Shown here: positions 34,909 to 43,400 of the stretch, one piece after another
How the letters are laid out: the number at the start of each line of letters is the position of its first letter
Numbering within the stretch: position 1 is the stretch's first letter
Source: Pseudomonadota bacterium
Lineage (GTDB): Bacteria > Pseudomonadota > Gammaproteobacteria > Steroidobacterales > Steroidobacteraceae
NCBI GenBank assembly: GCA_023391815.1
Contig: JAEWAF010000011.1
Coordinates: 1-64,000, forward strand
Reading direction: 5' to 3'
DNA: 64,000 bases
Program-made: the position numbers and the translations under genes
Notes under the pieces: generated by a model
What the model was told of the DNA's origin: nothing
Database searches by the model: none
The model's input: only the letters and a program-made list of their open reading frames with translations

Positions 34909-36462
34909 ATGACCCAGACCTCCTCGCCCGCGTCCCAGGAATCGGCCATCGTTGCCAGCAATTCGCAGAAGGTGCGCGATCTGCTCGCCAGGCACGGCTG
35001 GTCCCGGCTGTCTCACATCATCAATGGCGAGCATGTCGCCGGATCGGACGGTGCCACCTTCACCACGGAGTCGCCGGTGGACGGTTCGTTGATCGCGACC
35101 GTGCCGCGCGGCACCGCTCAAGACATCGATCGGGCAGCCAAGGCCGCGGCGGCCGCCTTCGGCGCCTGGCGCGATCTATCCGGCGCGCGTCGACGTGAGT
35201 TGCTGCATGCAATCGCGGGTAAGCTCGAGGAACGCGCCGAAGAAATCGCGTTGATGGAATCGTGGGACGCCGGTCAGCCGTTGAAATTCATGGCGAAGTC
35301 GGCGCTGCGGGGCGCGGAGAACTTTCGTTTCTTCGCCGACCGTGCCGAAGGCGCGCGCGACGGCGCTTCGTTGCCGACACAAACGCACCTCAACTACACG
35401 GTGCGTACACCGATCGGTCCGGTCGGCGTGATCACGCCCTGGAATACGCCGTTCATGCTCTCGACGTGGAAGATCGCGCCGGCGCTCGCATCCGGGTGCA
35501 CGGTGGTACACAAGCCCGCCGAATGGAGCCCCGTGACCGCACAGATTCTTGCTGAAACCGCGCTCGCCGCCGGCCTGCCGCCGGGCGTGCTCAACGTCGT
35601 GCAAGGTCTGGGTGAGGAAGCCGGCAAGGCGTTGACGGAACATCCGGCCATCAAGGCGATCGCTTTCGTCGGCGAAAGTCAGACCGGCTCCGCCATCATG
35701 CGGCAGGGCTCGAACACGCTGAAGCGCGTGCATTTCGAGCTGGGCGGCAAGAACCCGGTGATCGTGTTCGATGACGCCGATCTGGAGCGCGCGCTCGATG
35801 CCGTCGTGTTCATGATCTTCAGTCTCAACGGCGAGCGCTGCACGTCATCCAGCCGGCTGTTGATTCAGAAATCCATCGCCGAACCGTTCCTGGCCAAGCT
35901 CACCCAGCGCGTCAAGCAACTCAAGGTCGGCCATCCGCTCGACCCGGCGACCGAGATCGGTCCGCTGATTCATCCGCGTCATCGCGCCAAGGTGCTCTCC
36001 TATTTCGAGATCGCCAAAGCCGACGGCGCGCAGATCGCTGTCGGCGGCACCGCATTCGACGGTCCCGGCGGCGGGCAGTATGTCGCTCCGACGCTGTTCA
36101 CCGGCGCGCACACCAAGATGCGGATCGCGCAAGAAGAAATCTTCGGGCCGGTGCTGACCGCGATCACCTTCGACACCGAAGCCGAAGCGCTCGCCATTGC
36201 CAACGACGTTCCCTATGGCCTCGCCGGCTACGTGTGGACCGGCGATGTCGGCCGCGCCCTGCGCGTCTCGGAGCAGCTCGAAGCGGGCATGGTCTGGGTG
36301 AATTCCGAGAACGTGCGGCACCTGCCGACGCCGTTCGGCGGCGTGAAATACAGCGGCATCGGCCGAGACGGCGGCGACTATTCCTTCGATTTCTACATGG
36401 AAACGAAGAACATCGCGCTGGCGCACGGCTCGCACGCCATCGTCAAGTTGGGAGCGCGCTGA
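34909..36462 (+). CDS. hpaE: 5-carboxymethyl-2-hydroxymuconate semialdehyde dehydrogenase
   Basis: 517 residues from ATG 34909; a GTG at 34873 is less likely. Aldehyde dehydrogenase with catalytic cysteine in NGERCTSSSR, base in ELGGKNP and cofactor loop FVGESQTGSAIM. The NSENVRHLPTPFGGVKYSGIGRDGG segment and its place beside hpaF identify HpaE. It oxidises the ring-cleavage semialdehyde to 5-carboxymethyl-2-hydroxymuconate. It is followed 9 bases later by an isocitrate/tartrate-type dehydrogenase gene, so the two are co-transcribed. Confidence 0.9.
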   Translation: MTQTSSPASQESAIVASNSQKVRDLLARHGWSRLSHIINGEHVAGSDGATFTTESPVDGSLIATVPRGTAQDIDRAAKAAAAAFGAWRDLSGARRRELLHAIAGKLEERAEEIALMESWDAGQPLKFMAKSALRGAENFRFFADRAEGARDGASLPTQTHLNYTVRTPIGPVGVITPWNTPFMLSTWKIAPALASGCTVVHKPAEWSPVTAQILAETALAAGLPPGVLNVVQGLGEEAGKALTEHPAIKAIAFVGESQTGSAIMRQGSNTLKRVHFELGGKNPVIVFDDADLERALDAVVFMIFSLNGERCTSSSRLLIQKSIAEPFLAKLTQRVKQLKVGHPLDPATEIGPLIHPRHRAKVLSYFEIAKADGAQIAVGGTAFDGPGGGQYVAPTLFTGAHTKMRIAQEEIFGPVLTAITFDTEAEALAIANDVPYGLAGYVWTGDVGRALRVSEQLEAGMVWVNSENVRHLPTPFGGVKYSGIGRDGGDYSFDFYMETKNIALAHGSHAIVKLGAR

Positions 36463-36471
36463 CCGACGACG

Positions 36472-37530
36472 ATGAAAACATTCTCCATCGCAGTGATCGC
36501 CGGCGACGGCATCGGTCAGGAAGTCATTCCACAGGGTATCCGCGTGCTGGAGGCAGCAGCGGCGCGGTTCGACGTTTCGTTGCGCTGGCATCACTTCGAC
36601 TGGAGCTGTGAAACCTACAGCCGCACCGGTCGAATGATGCCCGACGACGGTATCGAACAGCTGCGCGGTCACGATGCAATCTACTTGGGCGCCGTCGGCT
36701 TTCCCGGCGTGCCGGATCATGTGTCCCTGTGGGGCCTGCTACTCCCGATCCGGCGGCAGTTCGAACAGTATGTGAACCTGCGCCCCTGTCGATTGTTTCC
36801 TGGCGTGCACTCGCCGCTCGCCAATCCCGGCCCGATCGATATTGCCATCGTCCGCGAAAACACCGAGGGCGAGTACTCCACTCTCGGCGGGCGCATGTTC
36901 GAAGGCACGCCCGAGGAGCTGGTGCTGCAGGAATCCGTGTTCAGCAAGCGCGGTACCGATCGGGTACTGCGCTATGCGTTCGAGCTGGCGAAAACCGGCA
37001 CCCGGCGTCGGGTGACCTCGGCAACCAAGTCCAATGGCCTGTTGCATTCCATGCCGTTCTGGGACGAGCGATTCGCCGCCATCTCGGCGGAGTATCCGGA
37101 CGTGGCCGCCGATCAATTTCATATCGACATACTGACGGCGCATTTCGTGCGTCAGCCGTCGCGTTTCGACGTGGTGGTCGCGAGCAATCTCTTCGGCGAC
37201 ATTCTTTCCGATCTCGGCGCGGCGGTTACCGGAAGCATCGGGCTCGCCGCCTCCGGCAACATCAATCCGGAACGCAAGTATCCGTCCATGTTCGAGCCGG
37301 TGCACGGCTCCGCGCCGGACATCGCCGGACGCAACATCGCCAACCCGCTCGCTGCCATTCTCTCCGGCGCAATGATGCTCGAGCATCTGGGTTGCGCGGA
37401 CGCCGCGCTCGCTGTCGAAACGGCCGTCGGCCGCGTCTTGGCCGCCGGTGAAGTACGCACGCCCGATCTCGGCGGCAGCGCCACCTGCACCGACGTTGGT
37501 GATGCAGTGATGCGCAGCCTGCAGCGCTAA
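36472..37530 (+). CDS. Isocitrate/isopropylmalate-family dehydrogenase, tartrate/D-malate type
   Basis: 352 residues, a beta-decarboxylating dehydrogenase. Motifs: AGDGIGQEV at the N-terminus, RENTEGEYS, the metal site SNLFGDILSDLGA and the cofactor site EPVHGSAPDIAG. Length and the RPCRLFPGVHSPL segment fit the tartrate dehydrogenase/D-malate dehydrogenase branch better than leucine or TCA enzymes. It is co-transcribed with hpaE. It is not part of the classical homoprotocatechuate route and may process a C4 hydroxydiacid from the same growth substrate. Confidence 0.82.
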   Translation: MKTFSIAVIAGDGIGQEVIPQGIRVLEAAAARFDVSLRWHHFDWSCETYSRTGRMMPDDGIEQLRGHDAIYLGAVGFPGVPDHVSLWGLLLPIRRQFEQYVNLRPCRLFPGVHSPLANPGPIDIAIVRENTEGEYSTLGGRMFEGTPEELVLQESVFSKRGTDRVLRYAFELAKTGTRRRVTSATKSNGLLHSMPFWDERFAAISAEYPDVAADQFHIDILTAHFVRQPSRFDVVVASNLFGDILSDLGAAVTGSIGLAASGNINPERKYPSMFEPVHGSAPDIAGRNIANPLAAILSGAMMLEHLGCADAALAVETAVGRVLAAGEVRTPDLGGSATCTDVGDAVMRSLQR

Positions 37531-37574
37531 CGCAACGATGCCGGGCGGCTGGTCGCGAGCCGCCCCACTCCCTG

Positions 37575-37840
37575 CCGCGATTCCATGCTCCGCGCCCGGC
37601 GAAGCCGCACCCGTCACACGTTATCGTCGTCCCTCCCAATCCCTCCTCGCTCCCTGCTCCGGCCGGACGGAGCCGCGCCTGCTGCTCTTTGCCATCGATC
37701 CTCCCAATCCCTGCCTCGCTTTCCTGCCCCGCGCCCGGCGGAGCCGCACCCGTTGCGCTTTGCCATCGTCCCTCCCAATCCCTGCCTCGCTTTCCTGCTC
37801 CGGCCGCGGCGGAGCCGCGCCTGTTGCGCTTTGCCGTGGT
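37575..37840. repeat. GC-rich imperfect tandem repeat, unit about 70 bp, about 3.5 copies
   Basis: The block CCTCCCAATCC recurs at 37632, 37700 and 37771 (periods 68 and 71). Between copies run similar stretches: a CGGCGGAGCCGCRCC-like segment, TTGCGCTTTGCCATCG, and CCTCGCTTTCCTGC. The repeats fill most of the 428-base gap between the tartrate-type dehydrogenase and the TonB receptor and end just before the operator pair. No gene is supported in this gap. Confidence 0.75.
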
Positions 37841-37853
37841 TGGTAGTTTTATA

Positions 37854-37886
37854 TTAACTCGTTAACTACTATAGTTTACGCGTTAA
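37854..37886. promoter_or_regulatory. Operator pair upstream of the TonB-dependent receptor
   Basis: A perfect inverted repeat TTAACTCGTTAA (37854-37865) and a one-mismatch copy TTTACGCGTTAA (37875-37886) start exactly 21 bp apart, about two DNA turns, in an AT-rich island. They end 72 bases before the receptor start. Confidence 0.65.
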
Positions 37887-37958
37887 CTATAAACTCGGGC
37901 GGCGCGGTCGGCCCATGCCGGCGGCGCATCGAGAAGTCGTCAACAACAGGGGTGGATC

Positions 37959-40397
37959 ATGAGAAACTGGCACAACGGCACGGCGCCGAACCGACGCCGC
38001 GACAACAACAGCCCGGCAGCGCTGCCGGGGGCGACAGGGCTGGCTGCCGCGGCACTATGTTGTATTCCCCTCACAGTCACGGCGCAGGAGGAAGCGCGCG
38101 GCGGACTGGAGGAGATCGTCGTCACCGCGCAACGTCGCGAGCAAAGCATTCAGGACGTGCCGGTCAGCATGTCCGCGATCGGTCAGGAGCAGTTGGACAG
38201 TCAAGGTGTGCGCAGCGTCGATGACCTGGTGGAGCTCACGCCGGGCGTAACGTTCGCCCGCACCGGCTTCGGCTCCGATCTCGGCTCGACCATTTCCATC
38301 CGCGGCATTTCTTCGGGCGCGGGCGCTGCCACCACCGGCATCTACATCGACGACACGCCGGTGCAGACGCGCGCCACGATCGCCAGCGGCAACTTCTCCA
38401 CCAATGCCTACCCTCGCCTGTTCGATGTCGAGCGAGTGGAAGTGTTGCGTGGCCCGCAAGGCACCTTGTTCGGCGCGGGCGCCGAAGGTGGCGCGGTCCG
38501 CTTCATTACACCGGCGCCGAGCCTCGATACCTTGAAGGTGTACACGCGTACCGAAATCTCTTCGACCGAGCACGGCGATCTGAGCTATGAGGCCGGCGGC
38601 GCGGTCGGCGTACCGTTGATCCAGGACAAAGTGGGTTTACGCGCCAGCGTCTCCTATCGTCGCGACGGCGGCTTCGTCGATCGCTACGATTTCGAAACCG
38701 GCCAGATGATCGACGAGGACGCCAACTCCGGTGAAACGCTCTCGGCGCGCCTGGCGCTCGGCTTCGCGGTGACCGATCAACTCACGATCACGCCCTCGGT
38801 GCTGTATCAGAAGATCGATCTGGACGAGAGCAGCAACTACTGGGTGCCGCTCACCGACGGCAACTTCACTCAGCCGTTCGGCGACGTTTCCAAGGCGGAC
38901 TATGCGAACGGCCGCCGCGTGCCCCAGGTCGGCAAGCAGGAGCTGACCTTGAGCGCGCTGAAGATCGAGTACGACTTCGGCGGGGCGAAGCTCACCTCCA
39001 ACACCTCGTACTACGATCGCGAAGACAACAGCATCACCGACTACACCAACTTCGAGCCCGCAATCTGGACCGGCCTGCCCTTCCCGCCGCGCCGCGGCCA
39101 GACGGCGGTCGCGACCGATCTGGTCAAGAACGAGTTCTTCACGCAGGAAGTCCGTCTGCAATCGGGCAATCCGGACGCACGCTTGAAGTGGGTGGTCGGC
39201 GCCTTCTATTCCGACGAGGAGATCCTCACCAGTCGCTGGGTTGAAAATCCCTGGCTCGGCGAAGTCATGTCGCTGGTCTTCCCCTTCTGCACGCCGGACA
39301 CCTGTGTCGAGACCATCTTCGGCGCGCCGTTGGCGGAAGGCCGTTATCCATTCAAGGGCGACACCACGACCAACGACAAGCAGAAAGCGGTGTTCGCTCA
39401 GGCGGACTTCGACTTCACCGATCACCTCACCGGCACGGTCGGCCTGCGCTATGCCGATTACGATTTCGACTTCAAGAACGTCGTCGACGGTCCGATCAAC
39501 GGCCCGCCGCTGCCTCGTACCGATCGCGGCAAGAACTCCGAATCCACCACCACGCCGAAAGTCGGTCTGCAGTATCGAACCGGCGCCGGCGACTTGTTCT
39601 ACGCATCGGCTGCCAAAGGCTTCCGCGTCGGCGGCGCCAACGTACCGGTCAACAACCTCGAATGTCAGCCCGGGCTGGAGGCTCGCGGCTACGACGCCGC
39701 ACCGCTGACTTACGATTCGGACAGCGTCTGGGCGTACGAGCTGGGTGCCAAGAGCGAGCTCGCCGACGGTCGTTTGCGACTGAACAGCAGTGTGTTCTAC
39801 ATCGAATGGAGCGACATCATCCAGAACGTCGGCCTCACACCTTCGTGCGTGCTGTCCTTCACCGACAATCTGGGCTCGGCGACCAGCAAGGGCGTCGACC
39901 TGGAAGCGACGTTTGCTCCGATCGATGCGCTCACACTCACGGCGACGGTCGGCTACACCGATGCGTACTACACGGAGAACTTCGTGGTACAGACTTCCAC
40001 TGGCCCGCGAACCATCGTCAGCGACGGCGATGCGCTCAACGGCTCGCGTTGGAGTGGCAACCTCGGCGCGCACCTGAGATTCCAGGCATTCGGCGGCCGG
40101 GACTTGTATGTACGGGCGAACTACGCGTACCAGGGTAAGAACGACCCGTTCTCGTACCAGAATCCGAATAACGTGGGTTACTCGCCGAGGGACATCTTCG
40201 TCGAACCCGCCACGCACATGTACGACATGCGCGGCGGCGTGAACCTAGGCGACTGGGACGTTAACCTGTTCATCGACAATCTCACCAACGAGCATCCGGT
40301 GCTGAACCAGGCACGTGCCGGAGGAACCGCCCCGCTGCGGACCGCGTACCCGGTCCGTCCGCGGACCATCGGCATGCAGGCCACGATGCGGTTCTGA
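37959..40397 (+). CDS. TonB-dependent outer-membrane receptor
   Basis: 812 residues from ATG 37959, with AGGGGTGG upstream. Signal peptide (about 1-42, ending VTAQE), TonB box-like EEIVVTAQRR at about 50-60, plug domain (about 65-190, with ISIRGISSG and RVEVLRGPQGTLFGAGAEGGAVRF), then a 22-strand barrel ending in MRF. It takes up a substrate from outside with proton-motive force through TonB. The plug style is of the broad family used for non-siderophore organic substrates. Operator-like sites upstream and a strong terminator downstream make it a single-gene unit of the catabolic regulon. Confidence 0.9.
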   Translation: MRNWHNGTAPNRRRDNNSPAALPGATGLAAAALCCIPLTVTAQEEARGGLEEIVVTAQRREQSIQDVPVSMSAIGQEQLDSQGVRSVDDLVELTPGVTFARTGFGSDLGSTISIRGISSGAGAATTGIYIDDTPVQTRATIASGNFSTNAYPRLFDVERVEVLRGPQGTLFGAGAEGGAVRFITPAPSLDTLKVYTRTEISSTEHGDLSYEAGGAVGVPLIQDKVGLRASVSYRRDGGFVDRYDFETGQMIDEDANSGETLSARLALGFAVTDQLTITPSVLYQKIDLDESSNYWVPLTDGNFTQPFGDVSKADYANGRRVPQVGKQELTLSALKIEYDFGGAKLTSNTSYYDREDNSITDYTNFEPAIWTGLPFPPRRGQTAVATDLVKNEFFTQEVRLQSGNPDARLKWVVGAFYSDEEILTSRWVENPWLGEVMSLVFPFCTPDTCVETIFGAPLAEGRYPFKGDTTTNDKQKAVFAQADFDFTDHLTGTVGLRYADYDFDFKNVVDGPINGPPLPRTDRGKNSESTTTPKVGLQYRTGAGDLFYASAAKGFRVGGANVPVNNLECQPGLEARGYDAAPLTYDSDSVWAYELGAKSELADGRLRLNSSVFYIEWSDIIQNVGLTPSCVLSFTDNLGSATSKGVDLEATFAPIDALTLTATVGYTDAYYTENFVVQTSTGPRTIVSDGDALNGSRWSGNLGAHLRFQAFGGRDLYVRANYAYQGKNDPFSYQNPNNVGYSPRDIFVEPATHMYDMRGGVNLGDWDVNLFIDNLTNEHPVLNQARAGGTAPLRTAYPVRPRTIGMQATMRF

Positions 40398-40426
40398 ACG
40401 CAACTCGATCGCGTCATGCGATTGCT

Positions 40427-40462
40427 GGCGGCGTCTTCACTCTGGGGGACGCCGCCTTTTTT
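40427..40462 (+). terminator. Rho-independent terminator after the TonB receptor
   Basis: A perfect 9-bp GC stem (GGCGGCGTC / GACGCCGCC) with a 12-nt loop is followed directly by six T residues, 30 bases after the receptor stop. Confidence 0.88.
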
Positions 40463-40492
40463 ATGTCTCCGACCAGCTCACGAGGAACATCC

Positions 40493-41470
40493 ATGTCATC
40501 CGCCCTCTCACTGCGGGCTCTCTCCGCCGCAGTCCTCGCAACTCTCGGCTTTTTTCGAACACCGTGTACCGAAGCGCGCACCTGGTTCGTCGCGGAAATG
40601 AACACTGAGCAGATTCGCCAACTCGATCCCGCGCAGACCGTCGTCCTCATGCCCGGCGGCATTCTCGAAGAGCATGGCCCGTATCTGCCCTCGAACACGG
40701 ATGGCTACGTCAGCGAGCGCATGACGCGAGACGTTGCCGAAGCGCTGACCGAGCGCGGCCGAGACGTTTTGATCTTTCCATCGCTGGTGCTCGGCGCCGG
40801 CGGCGCGAACGAGCTGGCCGCCAAGTATCCCTATCCCGGCACCTACACGGTTCGCCTGGACACCTTGCGCGCCGTGTACATGGACTTCGCGGATCAACTG
40901 GGCGAAGCCGGGTTTCGTCGCGTATTCATCATCAACAGCCACGGCGCACCGAATCACGGCCGCGTGTTGGCTCAGGCAAGCGAATACTTCAATGAAACCT
41001 ACGGTGGGCGGATGCTGCACGTGACGGGCGGCGGTGCCGTTTTCAGAGCGCCTGACAACCCGCGCAATGCTCTGAGCGAGCAGGCTCGCAATGAGGATGC
41101 GTGGTCCGGTCACGCCGGTATCGATGAGACCAGCCTGATGCTGTTCTTGCGACCGGATCTGGTCGATCCCGAATACAAGAACGCGCCCGCTCATCCCGCG
41201 ACCGGTTCGAATGGAATGATCGATGTGGCCAAACGCGACGATTGGTCCGGCTACTTCGGTGCGCCTCGCTACGCCGATGCGAGCTACGGAGCGAAGCTCT
41301 ACCGATTGACCACCGCTGCGATGGTCAAGCAGGCACTCGAGGCGCTAGATACGCCGGCACCTGTCGCCAAGTCACAAGCGGGGCCGCGACGGGCGGTGGA
41401 TGATGCAGCGATCGCTCGGGATCGCGCTTTGGAAAAGCGTCAGCAGGATTGGCTGCAGAAGCAGCGGTAG
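40493..41470 (+). CDS. Exported creatininase-family hydrolase
   Basis: 325 residues from ATG 40493 (GAGGA 7 bases upstream). The N-terminus is a signal peptide (LRALSAAVLATLGFF, cleaved near TEART), unusual because creatininase relatives are mostly cytoplasmic. Metal and active-site motifs of the family are present: GGILEEHGPYLPSNTD, INSHGAPNHG and GHAGIDETS. Family members hydrolyse cyclic or linear amides (creatinine, formamides). The substrate is unknown. It follows the receptor terminator, so a separate promoter in the short gap or read-through is needed. Confidence 0.82.
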   Translation: MSSALSLRALSAAVLATLGFFRTPCTEARTWFVAEMNTEQIRQLDPAQTVVLMPGGILEEHGPYLPSNTDGYVSERMTRDVAEALTERGRDVLIFPSLVLGAGGANELAAKYPYPGTYTVRLDTLRAVYMDFADQLGEAGFRRVFIINSHGAPNHGRVLAQASEYFNETYGGRMLHVTGGGAVFRAPDNPRNALSEQARNEDAWSGHAGIDETSLMLFLRPDLVDPEYKNAPAHPATGSNGMIDVAKRDDWSGYFGAPRYADASYGAKLYRLTTAAMVKQALEALDTPAPVAKSQAGPRRAVDDAAIARDRALEKRQQDWLQKQR

Positions 41471-41554
41471 AGAAGGCGTCAACAGGACTGGCGACCGGAG
41501 CAGCGCCAGTCGATGCAAGCTGCGCCGTGAACGGCGCAGCTCGCTCGCAACGTT

Positions 41555-42820
41555 TTACTTGGATCGGGCCGCGATCACCGAAGCTTCGAAGTTCATCTGC
41601 TTCGTGGCGAGCCCCTCGACGATCACCAGCGTCTCCGCGCTGGGCTGATTCTTCAGCTCCGGGGCCAGCCGCGTCGCCACTTCATGAAACTTGCGCCGGA
41701 CCCGGGCCACGTCCGCGCCCTGCTGCACGTACAGCTTGTGCTTGACCATGTTGCCGATGGTCAGACCCGACTTGCGCAACGTCGCGTCGATCTTCTTCAC
41801 CGCCACTTCCACTTGCTCGAGGATGTTCGGCGAGACGGCGCCCTGCTTGTCGAAATCCACGCCTTCCATGCCCGCCAGGAACACCAGGTCGCCCACCGCG
41901 ACGCTCTTGGCGATATCCATCGGCATTTCGGTGAACGGCACACGCGCGTACCGGTCGGGCTTGCCGGCCTGCTGCGGGCGAGCGGCGATCGCATCCATCT
42001 CCAGCAGGAATCCGTCACCCGCCATGCCATCGACGATCACCAGCGTGCCGACACTCGGCTGGTCCTTCAGTCCGGGCGAATACTTGCGCGCCGCCTCGTG
42101 GAATTTCTCGATGACGTGGATCGGGTCGGTGCCGCGCTTCACGTAGAGATTGTGAGAAATCATGTTGCCGACATCGAGCCCGGCGGCCGTGAGCGCGTTA
42201 TGCAGCTTGCCGACGATCACGTCGATCTGCGTATCGATATCGGGCGGCAGCTTGCCGAACTGGAAGTCCATCGCCTCGAGCCCGGCGGTGAACACCAGCG
42301 GCTCGACCGCGACGGTCTCCGAGATCTCCTGCGGGCCGAACTTGAAGCCGATGCGCTTGAAGCCATCGGGCCGGCCCTTCACGGGCGGCGCGCCGGCCAC
42401 GACATCGATCATCACCGCGGTGTTCTTATCCGGAAACGACGGCACCCGCACGATGGTACCGACGCTGCGGAATTCCTTCAGGCTCGGCGCCAGCTTGGTC
42501 GCCATCGCGTGAAACCGGGTCAGCACCGCGATGGGCGGCGCCGCGCCGTCTTTCAGATAGATCGTGTGCTGAAGCATGTTGCCGATGCCCAAGCCACGAC
42601 GGCCCAGCGCTTCGTGCATGCGTTGAACGGCCTCATCGACCTGTTTCAACGGATCGGCGTCGGTTCCGTAGGTCGCAGCGGGGAACACCAGCCCATCCAC
42701 CGAGACCACACTCGCCGCCCCGGCCGCTCCCGGCGTGCGCACGATATTCGCCGCTGGTACGGCACCGGTGCCGAGAAACAGCAAGGCGGCGATGGTCAGC
42801 CCGCCGGATCGTAACTTCAT
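41555..42820 (-). CDS. Exported protein with three tandem Rid (RidA/YjgF) domains
   Basis: 421 residues from ATG 42820, with GAGGAG 7 bases upstream. Signal peptide about 1-24 (ends VPAAN). Three Rid domains follow at about 35-145, 160-280 and 285-415. Each contains the I-G-N-M-(L/I/V)-x-H-x-(I/L)-Y-(L/V) strand (IGNMLQHTIYL, VGNMISHNLYV, IGNMVKHKLYV) and a closing strand. The arginine that RidA uses for imine deamination is not at its usual place in domains 2 and 3. One chain may mimic the normal homotrimer. It is probably periplasmic and may bind or hydrolyse a reactive enamine/imine or another small ligand. Confidence 0.82.
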   Translation of the reverse strand: MKLRSGGLTIAALLFLGTGAVPAANIVRTPGAAGAASVVSVDGLVFPAATYGTDADPLKQVDEAVQRMHEALGRRGLGIGNMLQHTIYLKDGAAPPIAVLTRFHAMATKLAPSLKEFRSVGTIVRVPSFPDKNTAVMIDVVAGAPPVKGRPDGFKRIGFKFGPQEISETVAVEPLVFTAGLEAMDFQFGKLPPDIDTQIDVIVGKLHNALTAAGLDVGNMISHNLYVKRGTDPIHVIEKFHEAARKYSPGLKDQPSVGTLVIVDGMAGDGFLLEMDAIAARPQQAGKPDRYARVPFTEMPMDIAKSVAVGDLVFLAGMEGVDFDKQGAVSPNILEQVEVAVKKIDATLRKSGLTIGNMVKHKLYVQQGADVARVRRKFHEVATRLAPELKNQPSAETLVIVEGLATKQMNFEASVIAARSK

Positions 42821-42892
42821 ATCGATACTCCTCATGTGTGATCGCCGCTGTTCGCCGTCATTATGCCGGCGGGCACGGTCGCGCCGTGTTAC

Positions 42893-42904
42893 TTATCATG
42901 TAAA
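42893..42904. promoter_or_regulatory. Weak TTAAC-N2-GTTAA-type site upstream of the Rid protein
   Basis: TTATCATGTAAA (reverse: TTTACATGATAA), two changes from the consensus arms. It lies 73 bases before the triple-Rid gene and 89 before the small secreted protein. Weakest member of the site family. Confidence 0.38.
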
Positions 42905-42993
42905 GTATCTCGCATCGTTCCGTCGCGCAACCGGCAGCGCGCACGGAATGCCAGCTCGATCCAGCCGGTCAACCGCTCATCAAAGGAAATCCC

Positions 42994-43353
42994 ATGAACA
43001 AGACCCTACTCGGCGCGCTCGCGTTGCTGCTCGCCTCGCAAGCCGCCTCGGCCGACGTCGCCGGCAACTGGAAGATCGAAGGTGATATCGGCGGCATGCC
43101 GGTGAGCATCACTTGCGCGCTCCAGGCCGAGGGCGCGAAGTTGAGCGGCGTGTGCCGCAACGACGAGGTCGGCGACCTGCCCATCACCGGGCAGACCAGC
43201 GCCGATAGCGCGAGCTGGACTTATGACGTGAACTATCAGGGCCAGCAGTTCACGGTGTCCTATAACGGCAAGCTCACCTCGCCAACACAGCTGCAGGGCG
43301 ATATCGCGGTCGGCGGCAATCCCAGCGGCTCGTTCAAAGGTACGAAGCTGTAA
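42994..43353 (+). CDS. Small secreted protein of unknown function
   Basis: 119 residues from ATG 42994, with AAGGAAA upstream. Clear signal peptide (about 1-20, ending ASAD). The mature part is rich in beta-strand patterns (VAGNWKIEGD, SWTYDVNYQGQQFTVSYNGKL, SGSFKGTKL) and has two cysteines able to form a disulfide. The GNWKI...F-x-G ending looks like a small lipocalin- or barrel-like fold, as in short domains that bind lipophilic ligands. It has its own terminator. No function can be assigned. Confidence 0.72.
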   Translation: MNKTLLGALALLLASQAASADVAGNWKIEGDIGGMPVSITCALQAEGAKLSGVCRNDEVGDLPITGQTSADSASWTYDVNYQGQQFTVSYNGKLTSPTQLQGDIAVGGNPSGSFKGTKL

Positions 43354-43362
43354 TCGGCAATG

Positions 43363-43394
43363 GGCGCCGTCCAGAGTGACGGACGGCGCCTTTT
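43363..43394 (+). terminator. Rho-independent terminator after the small secreted protein
   Basis: A perfect 10-bp stem (GGCGCCGTCC / GGACGGCGCC) with an 8-nt loop and four T residues, starting 10 bases after the stop. It also separates this gene from the end of the convergent ten-gene operon. Confidence 0.82.
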
Positions 43395-43400
43395 CCACGC

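Noticed and set aside
37575..37840. 70-bp repeats as a CRISPR array
   Set aside because: The units are imperfect, have no constant 25-40 bp repeat with unique spacers, and there are no cas genes nearby.
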